Source of the DNA: Azolla caroliniana
Taxonomy: Eukaryota; Polypodiophyta
Assembly (NCBI GenBank): GCA_043228905.1
Contig: JBHGNT010000001.1
Coordinates: forward strand, 7,192,001 to 7,256,000
DNA: 64,000 nt
Reading direction: 5' to 3'
Shown: piece after piece, positions 15,763 through 27,200 of the stretch
How positions within the stretch are numbered: position 1 is the stretch's first letter
How the letters are laid out: every line of letters starts with the position of its first letter
Notes under the pieces: model-generated
Databases searched by the model: none
What the model was told of the DNA's origin: nothing
What the model saw: the letters and a program-made list of their open reading frames with translations, nothing else
Program-made: the position numbers and the translations under genes

Positions 15763-16668
15763 ATGTATACTCAAATGGAGAGCGCTCTCCCTGGCGAGAA
15801 GTTGGACAGAAACAACTTTGCATCTTGGGAGTACAAGATGCACCAATACCTTGTCGGCCAAGGCTATTGGGGTTACATTCAAGGAGCACAAAAAAACAAA
15901 CACGACCCAAAGGACGTTGACTAATCAACATGGGAGCAAGTGGCAAGCCGAGCGATGTATTGATTGGCAACATGTGTCCATGACCACATGGTTGGCTACA
16001 TTCGAGAAGCCAAGAAGCCGAAGCAAGCATGGGAGAATCTAAGGAAGATTTTTGCGGCCAACACAAACCGCAATAAAGCTTCAACTTTTTGAACAACATC
16101 CAACAAAGGGACATGTTCATCACAATGTACACCTTGAAGATCAATAAGCTTTGTGACTCACACGGCCTGATAAGCGTCAACGTAGAGGTTCATGAGATGG
16201 TGCAAATATGCCTAGGAGGCCTCGCATCACAGTTCGGCGAGATGAGATCGCCATACTAGCAGGGGAGAATCCTTCCTCTTTATTCGATCTTCAATCAATG
16301 TTGTTGGTTGAAGAAAACCATGTTCGAACAAGGAGCAACACCTCGGAACGCCACATGCTCTACTCACACTCGGACGGAGGAAGAGGACGCAGTCAAGCAA
16401 GAAGAGGCTGATTCGGCCAAGGACGAGGCGGACAAGGCCCCATCTATAAAAACAACTCCCAATATCGGCAAGAAAGCGGAAACAATCGAGGAACGTTCAG
16501 AAGAAGGTGGGGCTTCCATGCCGGTCCAAGCCAACAAAACTCAATCAAATGCAGATATTGCGGCAAAATCGGCCACCACGAAGAAGAGTCCCGAAAGAAG
16601 AAGCGTGAGTCGGCTTCCACACACCGACAACTCACCAATTACACCACCAACTCCGACTATGACTTGAC
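15763..16668 (+). pseudogene. Copia-1 gag (broken)
   Basis: It starts MYTQMESALPG and then matches the Copia-2 gag, with WEYKMHQYLVGQ near the N-terminus. A stop falls at 15922 and further frame changes follow. The CCHC zinc knuckle near 16549-16590 has lost its last Cys (a TCC codon where Copia-2 has TGC). Gag packages the element RNA; this copy cannot make it. Confidence 0.8.
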
Positions 16669-16677
16669 CATGGTGGA

Positions 16678-18070
16678 ATGTTCGTGATGGCGGCTTCTAC
16701 TTCGACTAGTGCCTCAAGTCCGGAAGACGTATGGTTCATCGACTTTGGTGCTTCGAATCATATGGTGTCCCATGAAGAATGGTTCCGAGACTTACGAGAG
16801 CCGAATCGACCCGACTATGTCGAAACCGGAGATGACACTACTCATCCTATTCGGCATATCGGCAATGTCCCATTCAAGAAAAAGGGCAACCAAACATACA
16901 TTAAAAATGACTTGCATGTACCGACCACATGAAGAATTTGGTCTCAATTATCCAAAATGTGGAACAAGGCATGCAAGTTCAATTCAACCAAGGTGGTTGC
17001 TTCATCGAAAAGAGGGTCGACTCATCGCTCACGGACGAAGAGAGGGCTAAATGTTCATCCTCGATTCGCATGAGATGAAATCGGCCATGTTTGCAAATGA
17101 TACCAAAGCCGACACCAACATAGAGCTATGGCATAAGAGAATTGGTCATATGAACCTCCAAAAGCTCAAGGTGATGCAATTGAAACGAGTCGTCATCGGG
17201 CTCCCGACCTTCAAAGAGAAAGAGATTGAAGGCGTATGTGCAACCTGCCAATTTGGCAAGCAACACTGGCACCCGTTCCCAAAAGAGAGGAACGTGAGCA
17301 AAGGCATATTGGATGTAATACATTCCGATGTATGGGGACCAGCTTAGACGACTACATTTGGCGGACACCTATATTATGTGACCTTTATCGACGACTTCTC
17401 TAAGCACAATGGATCTTCCCCATGAGGAAAAAGAGCGAAGTGTTTGAACACTTCCAAAATTTAAGAATGAAGTCGAGAAAGCCACAATCTGGCATGTACG
17501 ATGTCTTCGGTCAAATGGAGACAAGGAATACTTCTCCAATGCATTCACGACATACCTTCGACAAGAATGAATCCAACGAGAATTTTCGTGTCAACATACG
17601 CCACAACAAAACAGAGTGTCCGAACGCAACAATTGGCACATCCTCGAAGTAGCACGGGCCATGCTGAACGAGAAGCACATGCCACGGTCATATTAGGCCA
17701 AAGCAACATGCACAACCGTCTACTTAATGAACCGGTGTATAACAATCGGCGTGCACGAGGTTACCCCGCATGAAAAGTACCATGGAAAGAAGCTGGATCT
17801 ATCACATTTAAGAATATTTGGCTCAATTGCATACATGCACATTCCCCACGAAAAGCAACAAAAGCTAGATCCTAAGTCAGAGAAATGTATCCTCATAGAA
17901 TACGCACTAGAGCAAAAGGGGTACAAATGTTTCAACCCCTCTCCTCGGAAGATTCGTGTAAGTCGAGACGTCGTCTTTGACGAATCAACATCTTGGTACG
18001 AACTCGAGCCGATTCCTCCTAAACCATCTACGAACGACCTTGACAACACAAAGATGATGATCAACTAAGG
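16678..18070 (+). pseudogene. Copia-1 protease and integrase region (broken)
   Basis: The protease motif WFIDFGASNHM is near 16731, with Phe-Gly where D-S/T-G is usual, so the active site itself is altered. A GAG-pre-integrase zinc region with LWHKRIGHMNL begins near 17126, followed by IHSDVWGPA. The rest of the integrase is split by stops and frameshifts. A PSPRKIRVSRDVVFDE block near 17940 marks its C-terminal side. Confidence 0.8.
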
Positions 18071-18289
18071 ACAATAGCCGAGGAGAGTCTGATCTTAACC
18101 AGGTTGAGTGGACCTCAAGAACCTCCAAGCAACCGAAGATGGACAAAATGCCAGAGTATGAAGATGATCAATCCGACGGCAACGAGTCGGCTCACTCACT
18201 CAACAATGAGTATAGTGGCTTTGATGTGCCTCTTATGAGGTCACCTGGAGTTTAAAAAGCACTCACATCGGCAAATGAAAAACTCTGTT

Positions 18290-18993
18290 GCTCCACCCGA
18301 GAGAAGAATCCGGTTAGCCGATTCGGCTACAACGACTATATGGCATATCACTATGCCTTTATGATGAAGATGGTGAAAGTTCGAGAACCGGGAAAATTTT
18401 CCAAGGCAGCCAAGGATCCACAATAGTTCGAAGCAATGAAAGAGGAGATGCAGGCACTATGCAAGAATGAGACATAGGATCTCGTTCCCCACTAACCACA
18501 CAAAAAGGCGATCAATTGCAGATGGGTTTACAAAGTGAAGTATAATGTTGACGGCTCCATCAACCATTACAAAGCCTGACTCATAGCGAAAGGATACACA
18601 CAAACACATGGAGTCGACTATGAAGAGAACTTTGCCCCGGTGGCAAAGATGACGATTGTGCGGACCATGATTGCACTTGCAACGGCGAAAGGGTGACACC
18701 TCCATTAGATGGATGTCATGAATGCGTTCCTCTAAGGAGAATTAGAAGAGGTGTACATGGTCCAACCACCCGACTTCGAATCCATCAATCATTCGAAAGC
18801 AATCTACTGACTAAAGAAGCTACTCTACAACCTTAAACAAGCACCACATTCTTGGCATTCAAAGATAACACAATATCTTCATCGAATCGGCTTTAGAAGG
18901 TCAAAATCTGACAACTCTCTCTATGTAAGAAGCGATTCTGAAAGTTCGATTGTCATCATCCTATACATTGATGATCTGGTCATTGGAGGTAAG
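18290..18993 (+). pseudogene. Copia-1 reverse transcriptase, N-terminal part (broken)
   Basis: The copia RT shows MDVMNAFL, then LKQAPHSW and the catalytic YIDDL near 18965. Several TGA/TAG/TAA codons replace expected Trp, Arg or Gln. The sequence is cut at 18993 by Copia-2 and resumes at 37541. Confidence 0.85.
18989..18993. repeat. target site duplication of Copia-2 (left copy)
   Basis: GTAAG here and ATAAG at 37541-37545, so four of five bases match. The G/A difference is a transition, as expected for an old methylated site. Confidence 0.75.
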
Positions 18994-19429
18994 TGTTGAG
19001 AGATCAAGCTCAACTTAGTTTAGTTAGTTAGTCAACCATGTAACTTCGTAGTTATCTAGATAGAATCTAGTTTGAAGTGTTGACTATAACGCCTTAACTA
19101 GGACCGTGTACTTAAGTCGGATATTCTAGATCCTCCACTCCCAAGTACATCTAATATAGGACTTACAGCCTTGTACCTATATTCTCCTCACACATGTGCA
19201 CCCTTGCACTGAGATCTATATATACCTCATTGTGGGTATTTTTGTATTTGATGATGATGATGCTAATTTAATATAGAGTTAATCATCCCCCATTTTGTGT
19301 TGTTCATAAGTGTAACTACTTCTCTCTCTTCCTCTCACAGACACACACACACATCACATAATCTTCCGCTTAGCTTAATCACATAATTAGGTACTAATTA
19401 ACCCGTAGTTAATTACCTAATTATTAACA
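18994..19429 (+). repeat. 5' LTR of Copia-2
   Basis: 436 bp, starting TGTTGAGAGATC and ending ATTAACA. A TATATATACC stretch near 19216 could be the TATA box. A CA-repeat lies near 19340. Confidence 0.92.
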
Positions 19430-19441
19430 TGGTATCAGAGC
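19430..19441 (+). other. primer binding site of Copia-2
   Basis: TGGTATCAGAGC directly follows the LTR, matching initiator-Met tRNA. Confidence 0.9.
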
Positions 19442-19598
19442 ATGTGGTTTAGAAAATCCACTAAGCCCACCCGACTCCGAGATTGTGTGTTCGAGACGTT
19501 GACGACAAAATCCAGCTATCCGCTACCGTAGTGCCGCTACGTAGCACGTGCACGTGATCGAAGGAAGGAAAGCAAAAACGAAAGACACTACAATCAAC

Positions 19599-20456
19599 AT
19601 GAACACACAAATGGGTAGCTCGCTCCCTAGTGAAAAGGTAGACTGGAGCATATATTCATCTTGGGAGTACAAGATGACCCAATACCTTGTCGGCCAAAGG
19701 TATTGGAGCTACATCAACAACGCACAAGAAAATCAACCCAACTCAAAGAATGGCGACTACGCAACATGGGAGAAAGCGGCAAGTCGAGTCATGTATTGCT
19801 TGGCAACATGTTTCCACAACCACATGCTTAGCCACATTCGAGATGCCAAGACGCCTAAAGAAGCGTGGGCGAACTTAAAGAAAATGTTCACCGCCAACAC
19901 AACCGCCCGAAAGCTTCAACTCCGACAAGAGTTGAACAACATTCGGCAAAAAGACATGTTCATGTAGGACTACACCCACCAAGATCAAGAGCATTTGCGA
20001 CTCGCTTGGCTCCATCAAATAAACGTCGACAAAGATGAGATGGTTCAAGTATGCTTGAGTGGCCTCGCACAACTATTCGACTCGTTGAGGACGGCAATCT
20101 TGGCGAGGGAAAATCCTCCTTCGTTCTTCGACCTTCAATCAATGCTATTGGTTGAAGAGAACCACGTCCAGAACAAAACCAAGACATCGGAAGGACAAAT
20201 GTTCTTCTCGAATTCGGATGGTGGCCGAGAACAAGGTCGAGGCGGTAGAAGAGGTCGATTCAATGCATCACACGAAGGGAACTCAAACCTTCGACAACAA
20301 GAAGAAAGCCATCAAGGAACCTTCAGAAGAAGGGGGAGCTTCCATGCCGAACAAGGTCGGCAAATGAGGCCCGCAACTTGCAACTATTGCGGAAAGATCG
20401 GCCACTGCGAGGAGGAGTGCCGAAAAAGAAGAAGCGAGTCGGCTTCGACAAGTTGA
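19599..20456 (+). pseudogene. Copia-2 gag (one stop and a frame change)
   Basis: It begins MNTQMGSSLPSEK and is open to a TAG at 19965-19967. The frame then changes and stays open from 19995 to 20456. The zinc knuckle CNYCGKIGHCEEEC at about 20379-20420 is intact (C-x2-C-x4-H-x4-C). It is preceded by an Arg/Gly-rich RNA-binding region. This copy is far better kept than the Copia-1 gag, in line with its younger LTRs. Confidence 0.85.
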
Positions 20457-20513
20457 CAACTCACGAATTACGCCATCAATTCCAAATACGACGACTACGG
20501 CAGACTATTCTTA

Positions 20514-22405
20514 ATGAGGCATAGACCGAACTCTATGTCAGTCTTCGACTCCACAAGCACCTCCAATTCAGAAGACGTGTGGTTCGTCGATTCCAGCGCC
20601 TCACATCAGATGACATCCCACAAAGAGTGGTTCAATGACTTGCGTACACCAGATCGACCCAACTTCATAGAGATGGGAGACGACACCACACATCCCATTC
20701 AGCACATCGGCAATGTCCCATTCAGGAAAGAAGGCGAACAAACTTGCATCAAGAATGTCTTGCATGTGCCATCAATAACAAAGAATTTGGTCTCGGTTGG
20801 TCAAATCGTGGAGCAAGGCATGCAAGTCCGCTTCAACAACGAAGGTTGTTTCATCGAGAAAGATGGTTGACTCATATCTAAGGGACGGAGAGACATTCGC
20901 ATGTTCATCCTTGATTCGAATGAGGTGAAATCGGCCATGTATGCCAAAGGTCTCAAAACCGAGACAAGCATCGAGTTGTGGCACAAGAGAATCAGCCACA
21001 TAAACCTCCAATAGCTTCGAGCGATGCAAACCAAGGGAGTAGTCATCGGACTTTCGACATTCGAGTCGAAACGAGTCGACCAAGTATATGCGAAGTGTGT
21101 AAACTCAGCAAACAACATCGACTCGCATTCCCGAAGGAGAGCTACGCAAGCAAAGGCCTCCTCGACAGCATACACTCGGATGTATGGGGACCGGCTAAAA
21201 TGCCGACGATCGGCGGATGCCGATTCTACGTCATCTTCATCAACGACTACTCGCGCTACGCGTGGATCTTCCCGATGAAGAAGAAGAACGAAGTGTTCTC
21301 CCACTTCTAAAAGCCCAAGGGCCAAGTTGAAAAAGAAACCAATCAACACATTCAATGCCTACGATCGGATGGAGGCAAGGGGTACTTCTCTGGTGAATTC
21401 ACCTCCTACCTCCAAAGTGAAGGCATTCGAGAGAATTCTCTTGTTGACATACACCCCAACAAAATGGAGTAGCCGAAAGGAAAAATCGACAACTACTCGA
21501 GGTAGCACGCACCATGATGCACGAGAAGCACATTCCGAACTTCTATTGGGCCGAAACGGCATCCACGACCGTCTATCTCATGAATCGATGCACCACTAAT
21601 GGAATGCATGAGCTAACTCCATACGAACTCCTCGTCGGAAGGAAGTTGATCTTGTCGCACCTCAAGGTGTTCAGAAGCATTGCGAATGTACGCATCCCAA
21701 ACGAACAACGACAAAAGCCCGACACGAAGTTAGAGGAATGTATCCTCATAGGATACTTGTCCGAGAAGAATGCATAAAAGTGCTACAACCCTTCTACCCG
21801 AGCAGTTCGGGTAAGTCGAGATGTAGTCTTCGACGAGCGAGTCCGCATCCTGGTACGCACTAGAGACAACTTCAACTCCGACTCCGCTCAACCCGGAATC
21901 CGCCAAACAAGTGGTAGAAGATGGAGATCGCTTCGAACAAATGTTCGAAAAAAGTCCAATTACGACAAGGCTTACTGGGCCACAAGAACCCGCACGCGAC
22001 CCAAGCATGTCGCAGCCAAGTACGACCTTGGACAAAGGCAAAGGTACGATGCCCGAATATGAAGTCGACCGCCCCAACGACAGTGATTCAGCTGCGTCAG
22101 CTCGCTCACTAGACAGTGAGTTTGGTGTACCCATCATGCGGACACCCAAAGTAAAGAAGGCGCTCACATCGGCGAGAGAAAAAATTCGACGCTCATCAAG
22201 AGCTAAGAACCCCGTCACTCGGCTCGGCTACAACGAGTACATGGCCCATCACTATGCCTTCGCGATGAAGGTAGCGACCGAACAAGAGCCCATGAGCTCC
22301 ACTGGAGCGGCACGTAACCCACAATGGGTGGAAGTAGTTGGCCTTCGCCCACACATTACAAGCATTCGTCACCGGCTTGAGAGGGAGAACCTGAGATTGC
22401 CATGA
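20514..22405 (+). pseudogene. Copia-2 protease-integrase region (broken)
   Basis: The protease motif WFVDSSASHQM has Ser-Ser in place of Ser-Gly. ELWHKRISHINL opens the GAG-pre-integrase region near 20970, followed by SIHSDVWGPAK near 21170 and a FINDYSRYAWIF integrase block. Stops and frameshifts follow. The stretch 21911-22405 is open and holds the acidic linker between integrase and RT, ending in about 30 residues I do not recognise. No RT follows. Confidence 0.8.
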
Positions 22406-22485
22406 CGAAGAAAGCCGCACAGAAACCGACATCGAAAGCCGGACAATGGTGAAAGCAGAACCGGATGTCGGATGCCTGACACTTG

Positions 22486-23162
22486 TGTCAAACACAGTGC
22501 TCGGCCACAACCGAGGAATAGAATCAACTCTCAGAAAACGGGAAATACCAATGCACGAAGACAATAGAGAGAAGAGTACACAGGATGTTTTACGTGAAAA
22601 AACCCTAAATGGGAAAAACCACGGGAGTCCTCAGACTCCAACTATCACTACAAACAGAGATGTACAATGGTGAAGCAACAAGGCAACAACCTTGAGCTCA
22701 CTGTCTTCGCCACAGGCGGCGGTAATACACAGAGGCAACGACCTCTTCGTCTCTCTCTCTCTCTTTCTCTCTCTCGGCTGCTCTCTTCACTCTTGCACAC
22801 GCATGAGAGTGGCAATACACACTAGGCAACAACATACAGCAACAACAACATAAAACTATTTGCCCTACGTCATATTTATACACATATGACTTTCGGGCTA
22901 TTTACAAATATAGCCTCAAAGGGCTCTTGAAAAACATATTCACAAATATGTCCCCGCATCCGGATCTCTCTCCGGGTACATTCGTCATCCGGCTCCGTAG
23001 CCGGGGTCTTCATCATCCGGATCCGGAACCGGGTCCTCATCATCCGGCTCCTGAACCGGGTCTTCATCATCCGGCTCCGATACCGGGTACTCCTCATTCG
23101 GGTCTTCATTCCCGATTCCCGGACATCCGACCATCCCATCCGGAGGGACCGTAATCCCAACA
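22486..23162 (-). repeat. 3' LTR of Copia-A
   Basis: 677 bp. On the minus strand it begins TGTTGGGATTACGG and ends GTTTGACA. A TATAAATA box lies near 22873-22880. Tandem CCGG-rich repeats occupy the U3 side (22984-23103), and a TCTC run is near 22745-22780. Confidence 0.95.
22984..23103. repeat. tandem repeats of about 30 bp in the Copia-A U3 region
   Basis: About four units of the type TCATCATCCGG + CTCC/ATCC + GAACCGGGT. The same array is at about 36162-36281 in the other LTR. Its place upstream of the TATA box suggests an enhancer-like role, which is inference. Confidence 0.8.
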
Positions 23163-23172
23163 AACTCCCCCT

Positions 23173-23373
23173 TCACTTCGGCATGGGATGTCTTTCCAGT
23201 CCGACCCTCTTCCGGCACGCTTCCAGCTTGTCGGGTGTGAGCACCTTGGTCAGCATATCCGACCCGTTCTCGTCCGTGTGGATCTTCGTCAGCACGAACT
23301 CCTTGTCTTCTATCCTTTCCCGGATCCAGTGGTATCTACGCTGGATGTGTTTCGTCCGGGAATGGTAGGCCGC
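23173..23373 (-). pseudogene. Copia RNase H C-terminal end
   Basis: The minus strand codes for AAYHSRTKHIQRRYHW, then DMLTKVLTPDKLEACRKRVG and a stop at 23173-23175. This is the usual C-terminal end of a copia polyprotein. A polypurine tract (GAAGGGGGAGTTT) follows just before the 3' LTR. The upstream RNase H core is absent because the gypsy LTR begins at 23374. It could derive from Copia-A or Copia-B. Confidence 0.88.
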
Positions 23374-24163
23374 TGTCGGGATATTATGCAAGTGCGTGTG
23401 GAACCGAGGCGGGACCGCGGGGGTCTCGAACCAAAGAGCAAGCGAGGGAGGGGAAAGAGAGAGAACCGGCTACGCAGGACCGGGGGTACACAGGGACACG
23501 GCCCTTCAGCACGGAGAACATGAACAGACACCGACACAGACAGATGCGAATGGCTAAATGTGTATATTAAGAAAAACGGCTAACACGACTACAACCCTCG
23601 ACGGGGCACAGGTTGGTTACGACCGAACAGGCCGGCGAACAGATGTCGATGCCTGTTCACTTCGACGCTCAAAGGGGCTGTAGCTGGTCGGAGGTGCTGC
23701 CGGAAGCACTCGGGCGTTCCTCGAAAACAGCGCGAGCCTCCTCGGAACCCTGCACGGAAAGCTATGGAGCTCAAGAAGGAAGGAAACAGAGAGCGAAGCG
23801 TCCAGAAACGGTCCGGCAGCCCTTCGTCCTCTCTGCGCGAGATATCCCTGCAACAGCTCTTTCCCGCTCCTTATATAGGCCGACGAGCAGGCCGTCCTGT
23901 CCGCTTTATTCCCTGTCCCTTTTGGACAGGGATCCGCTCCGTTTTTCACGCATCCGCGTAGTTACGCCGCCGACTCGTACAGTTCGCGCGCGCGACCGAA
24001 AAGACTGTTCGCGCGGTCTTTGTCTCCACTTGAGTTAGGGCCCGTTCCTGCCGATTATCCTCCTAATTCGCTTCTATGTACTACTTGGAGCGTGCGCGCG
24101 TGAAGAACCGGTTCCCACGCCTTGGTGCGCCGATTCCGCCTATGGACGGTTTTCTTCACGACA
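23374..24163 (-). repeat. 3' LTR of the gypsy element
   Basis: 790 bp, on the minus strand TGTCGTGAAG to ATATCCCGACA. The TATA box TATATAAGG reads on the minus strand near 23871-23877. It differs from the 5' LTR at about 23521 and 23646. Confidence 0.95.
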
Positions 24164-24234
24164 TCCGCCCCCACCTAACCGCGCATCCTCCGGTATGCGC
24201 CAAGAGAGTTGGGACGGAGAAAACCGGCCCGTCT

Positions 24235-27200
24235 TCATTCCTCGCCCGTCGGTTTTTCCTCGTTTTCGGATCGTTCGTCACTGCCGACCAGGAGAGCCGG
24301 GTCTGGCTCGTCGTCGTGTCGCTTCTTGAACGCTTTGATCCGTTTCCCTGCAACCGGTATCGTCATTCTCGTGCCGTCGAGTTCCGCCAGGTGGTATGTC
24401 CCGTTGTCATTGGCGCTCCGTACCACGTAAGGCCCGAACCACCTTCGTGCGAACTTCCGTGTAGCTCGGTGCTGGTTGTCGAGGCTGCTATCGTAGACGA
24501 GCACCCAGTCACCTTCTTCGATTTTCTTCGGTCGGAGCCGGTGCGTTCGGTCGAACCTGGCTTTGTTCTTTCTCCTCGCCACTCGGAGCTTCTCCGCAGC
24601 CAGTTCCACGTCCTCCGGTCTCCGCTCGAGCTGTCGTATGCGCGCGGCCAACAACTCCTCCCGGCTCATCTCGTCCCTCCAGTCGACCGTTGCCCACGAG
24701 GAGATCGTCCGTTCCATCGGCATGATCGGCTTCTGGCCGAACATGAGCTCCGTCGGCATGTACCCGGTTACCGAATTGTGCGTGGTCCGGTCCGCCCACA
24801 AAGCATAAGGTAGCAGCCGCGGCCAGTTACCGACTCGGCCTCTGCATGCCCGAACCAACGCCTTGACGATCGGTCCGTGTCCGCGCTCCACCTTTCCATT
24901 CGCCTCCGGATTGTACGCAGTGGTGAGCGAGAGCTTGACTCCCAGCCGGTCGAACAGCTCCGCGGCTTCTTCGGCGTCCAACTCCCCTCGGTCAGCCACG
25001 ATCTTTCCGACGCACCCATACCGGCATATCACGTCCTCGACTAGGAACCGGCATACGGCCGCGGTTGTTTTGTTCGGAAGGGCCCGGCCCTCCACCTGGT
25101 TCGTCAGATCCTCCCGCGCTAGGACCAGGTACCGCATCTGTCCTACTCCCATTGGCATCGTCACCAGATCTACCATCCATTTGAAGTGGATGGTCGGAGG
25201 GTACGTGGGGTGAAGCTCGTCCCGATGTCGGACTGTGGAGTGCATCTGACAGCTCTCGCAAGTTGTCACGAACCGATGCACGTCCTGGTACTGCCCCGGC
25301 CACCAATACTTCCCCTTCAGTTTCTCAAACGTAGCCCATGTTCCACGGTGTCCAGCCCAAGGGCTGTCGTGGTAGGCCGTCAGCAGCTCCTCCTGTTCTT
25401 CCTTCATCGCCACCACCCGGAGCGAAACGCCGTCCTTCTTCTTCGGGTGCTTCCATAGACAGCTATCCCGGAGAAAGAACCGGTACGCTTTCTTCCGGAT
25501 CCGGTCGGCCTCGTCCTTCGTCCATGACGCATCAGGCGTCATTGTCTTCAGAAACCCACCGATCTGCAGCCACTCCCCGTCGTACTTGCTCGCGTCGAAG
25601 TCGTTAAGCGCCGGAGTGCTTGTTCCGTCTGTTGTTACATACGCAGTCTCGAAGAAGTCCACGCCGACGTCTTCGTCCTCCGAAACCATGCCGCCCTCGT
25701 CATCGAATCTCGCCCTTGAAAGCATGTCGGCCATGGCGTTGTCTTTCCCGGAAATGTGTCGTATTACCGGGTCTAGGGACTTGATATACGCTATCCACCT
25801 GAGCATTGCCAGGTCCGGCGTCGCGCATCCGGAAATCATGCCGAGAATCGGCATGCAATCCGTCTCTATGATTACCTCCGTCCCGATCAGATAGTCCTTG
25901 TCGGCCTTCACCGCCGAAACGATACCCCAGAGTTCGCGTTTAACCTGGGCGTATCCTCGCTGCTGTTCGCTGAGGACCTTCGCACCGAATCGGATCGGGA
26001 ACCGATTGCCGTCCTCGTCTTCTTGGTTGACGACCCACCCGATTCCGGTCGGACTCGTGTCAACCGTTATGTACACTGGGGTGCCCTTCCTGTAGACGGC
26101 CTTTCGGAGCGCCGGTGCTGCCGAAAGAGCCTCCTTCAGCTTCCGGACCGACTCCGTGTGCTTGTCTAGCCATTCGAATCTTCGCCCTTTCCTCAGTAAT
26201 CCGTATAGCGGCTCCGCAACGTGGGCGTAATGCGGGATCCATATGTGGTAGAATGCGCATGCCCCCAGGAATCTTCGCACTTCCGTGACCGAGCTGCAGT
26301 CGGGCTTCATCGCGGAGATGGCTTCTACCTTTGCCGGAGACGGTTTCCGGCCATATGGCCCACATAAGTGTCCGACCACCATGATTTCCGACTGCCCGAA
26401 GGCTGATTTCTCCCCCGAGAAGGTGAGCCTCGCCTCCTCTAGCCTTTGCAGCACCTTCTCGCAGTCGTCGATGTGCGCCGTCACGAATCGCCGGCATCCG
26501 TCCGGCCCGATCGTCTCGTCCTTCTCTTCTACCGGGCATCCCTTGATCGGGATGTCGTCTAGAAACGGCATGGTGATGTTCGGGATGCAGTCCCTCAGCA
26601 CCTTGTTCATCGCATTCACCATGTGGGCCACCGAGTTGGTCCCTCCTTGCGGCAGCGTACACATCCGCACTAGGCCGAGGGGAGTTCGCATCGTCGTAAT
26701 GTCTCTGCTCTCCACGGCTAGCTGGAACTGGTCATACCCTGAGTATAGATCACCGACCGAGTAAATCGACCTTCCGGCGAAGGCCTCCGCGAACTCGTCT
26801 ATGGTCGGTCCGATCCCCGCGTTCCGAATGGTCACTCTATTGACCGGCTGCAGGTCCTGAATGAAGCGCAATGATCCGTTTTTCTTTGGTACGGTAAACC
26901 AGCGGTTTGAATACGGGGCGCTCGACGGCTCGAGAATGCCCATATCAACTTTCTGCTTCAACAGCTCCATCAACTTCGGGATGTGAGCTCTCGGAACCGA
27001 AATTGGCTTGAGATTCCACGGTACATGCGGTACCGTGAATATCACCATCGGCTCTACGATCGTCGGGTCCACGCACCCGATTTCCTCCGGCGAGAATGCG
27101 AAGGCTTTCCCGTGCCTTCCGAGCATTCTCCGGAACCGGTCTTCCTCCGCCGGCAGTAGGAACCCGCCCCCACCGATCTTCAGCTCGCGGAGCGTCTCGT

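Noticed and set aside
22978-23163. Minus-strand frame with repeated RSRMMKTRF units
   Set aside because: It is a translation of the 30-bp U3 repeats of the Copia-A LTR, not a protein.
24076-24813. 245-codon open frame on the plus strand inside the gypsy element
   Set aside because: It is antisense to integrase and the GC-rich bias of that gene opens frames on the other strand. It has no domain of its own. The same holds for many plus-strand frames between 24 and 36 kb.
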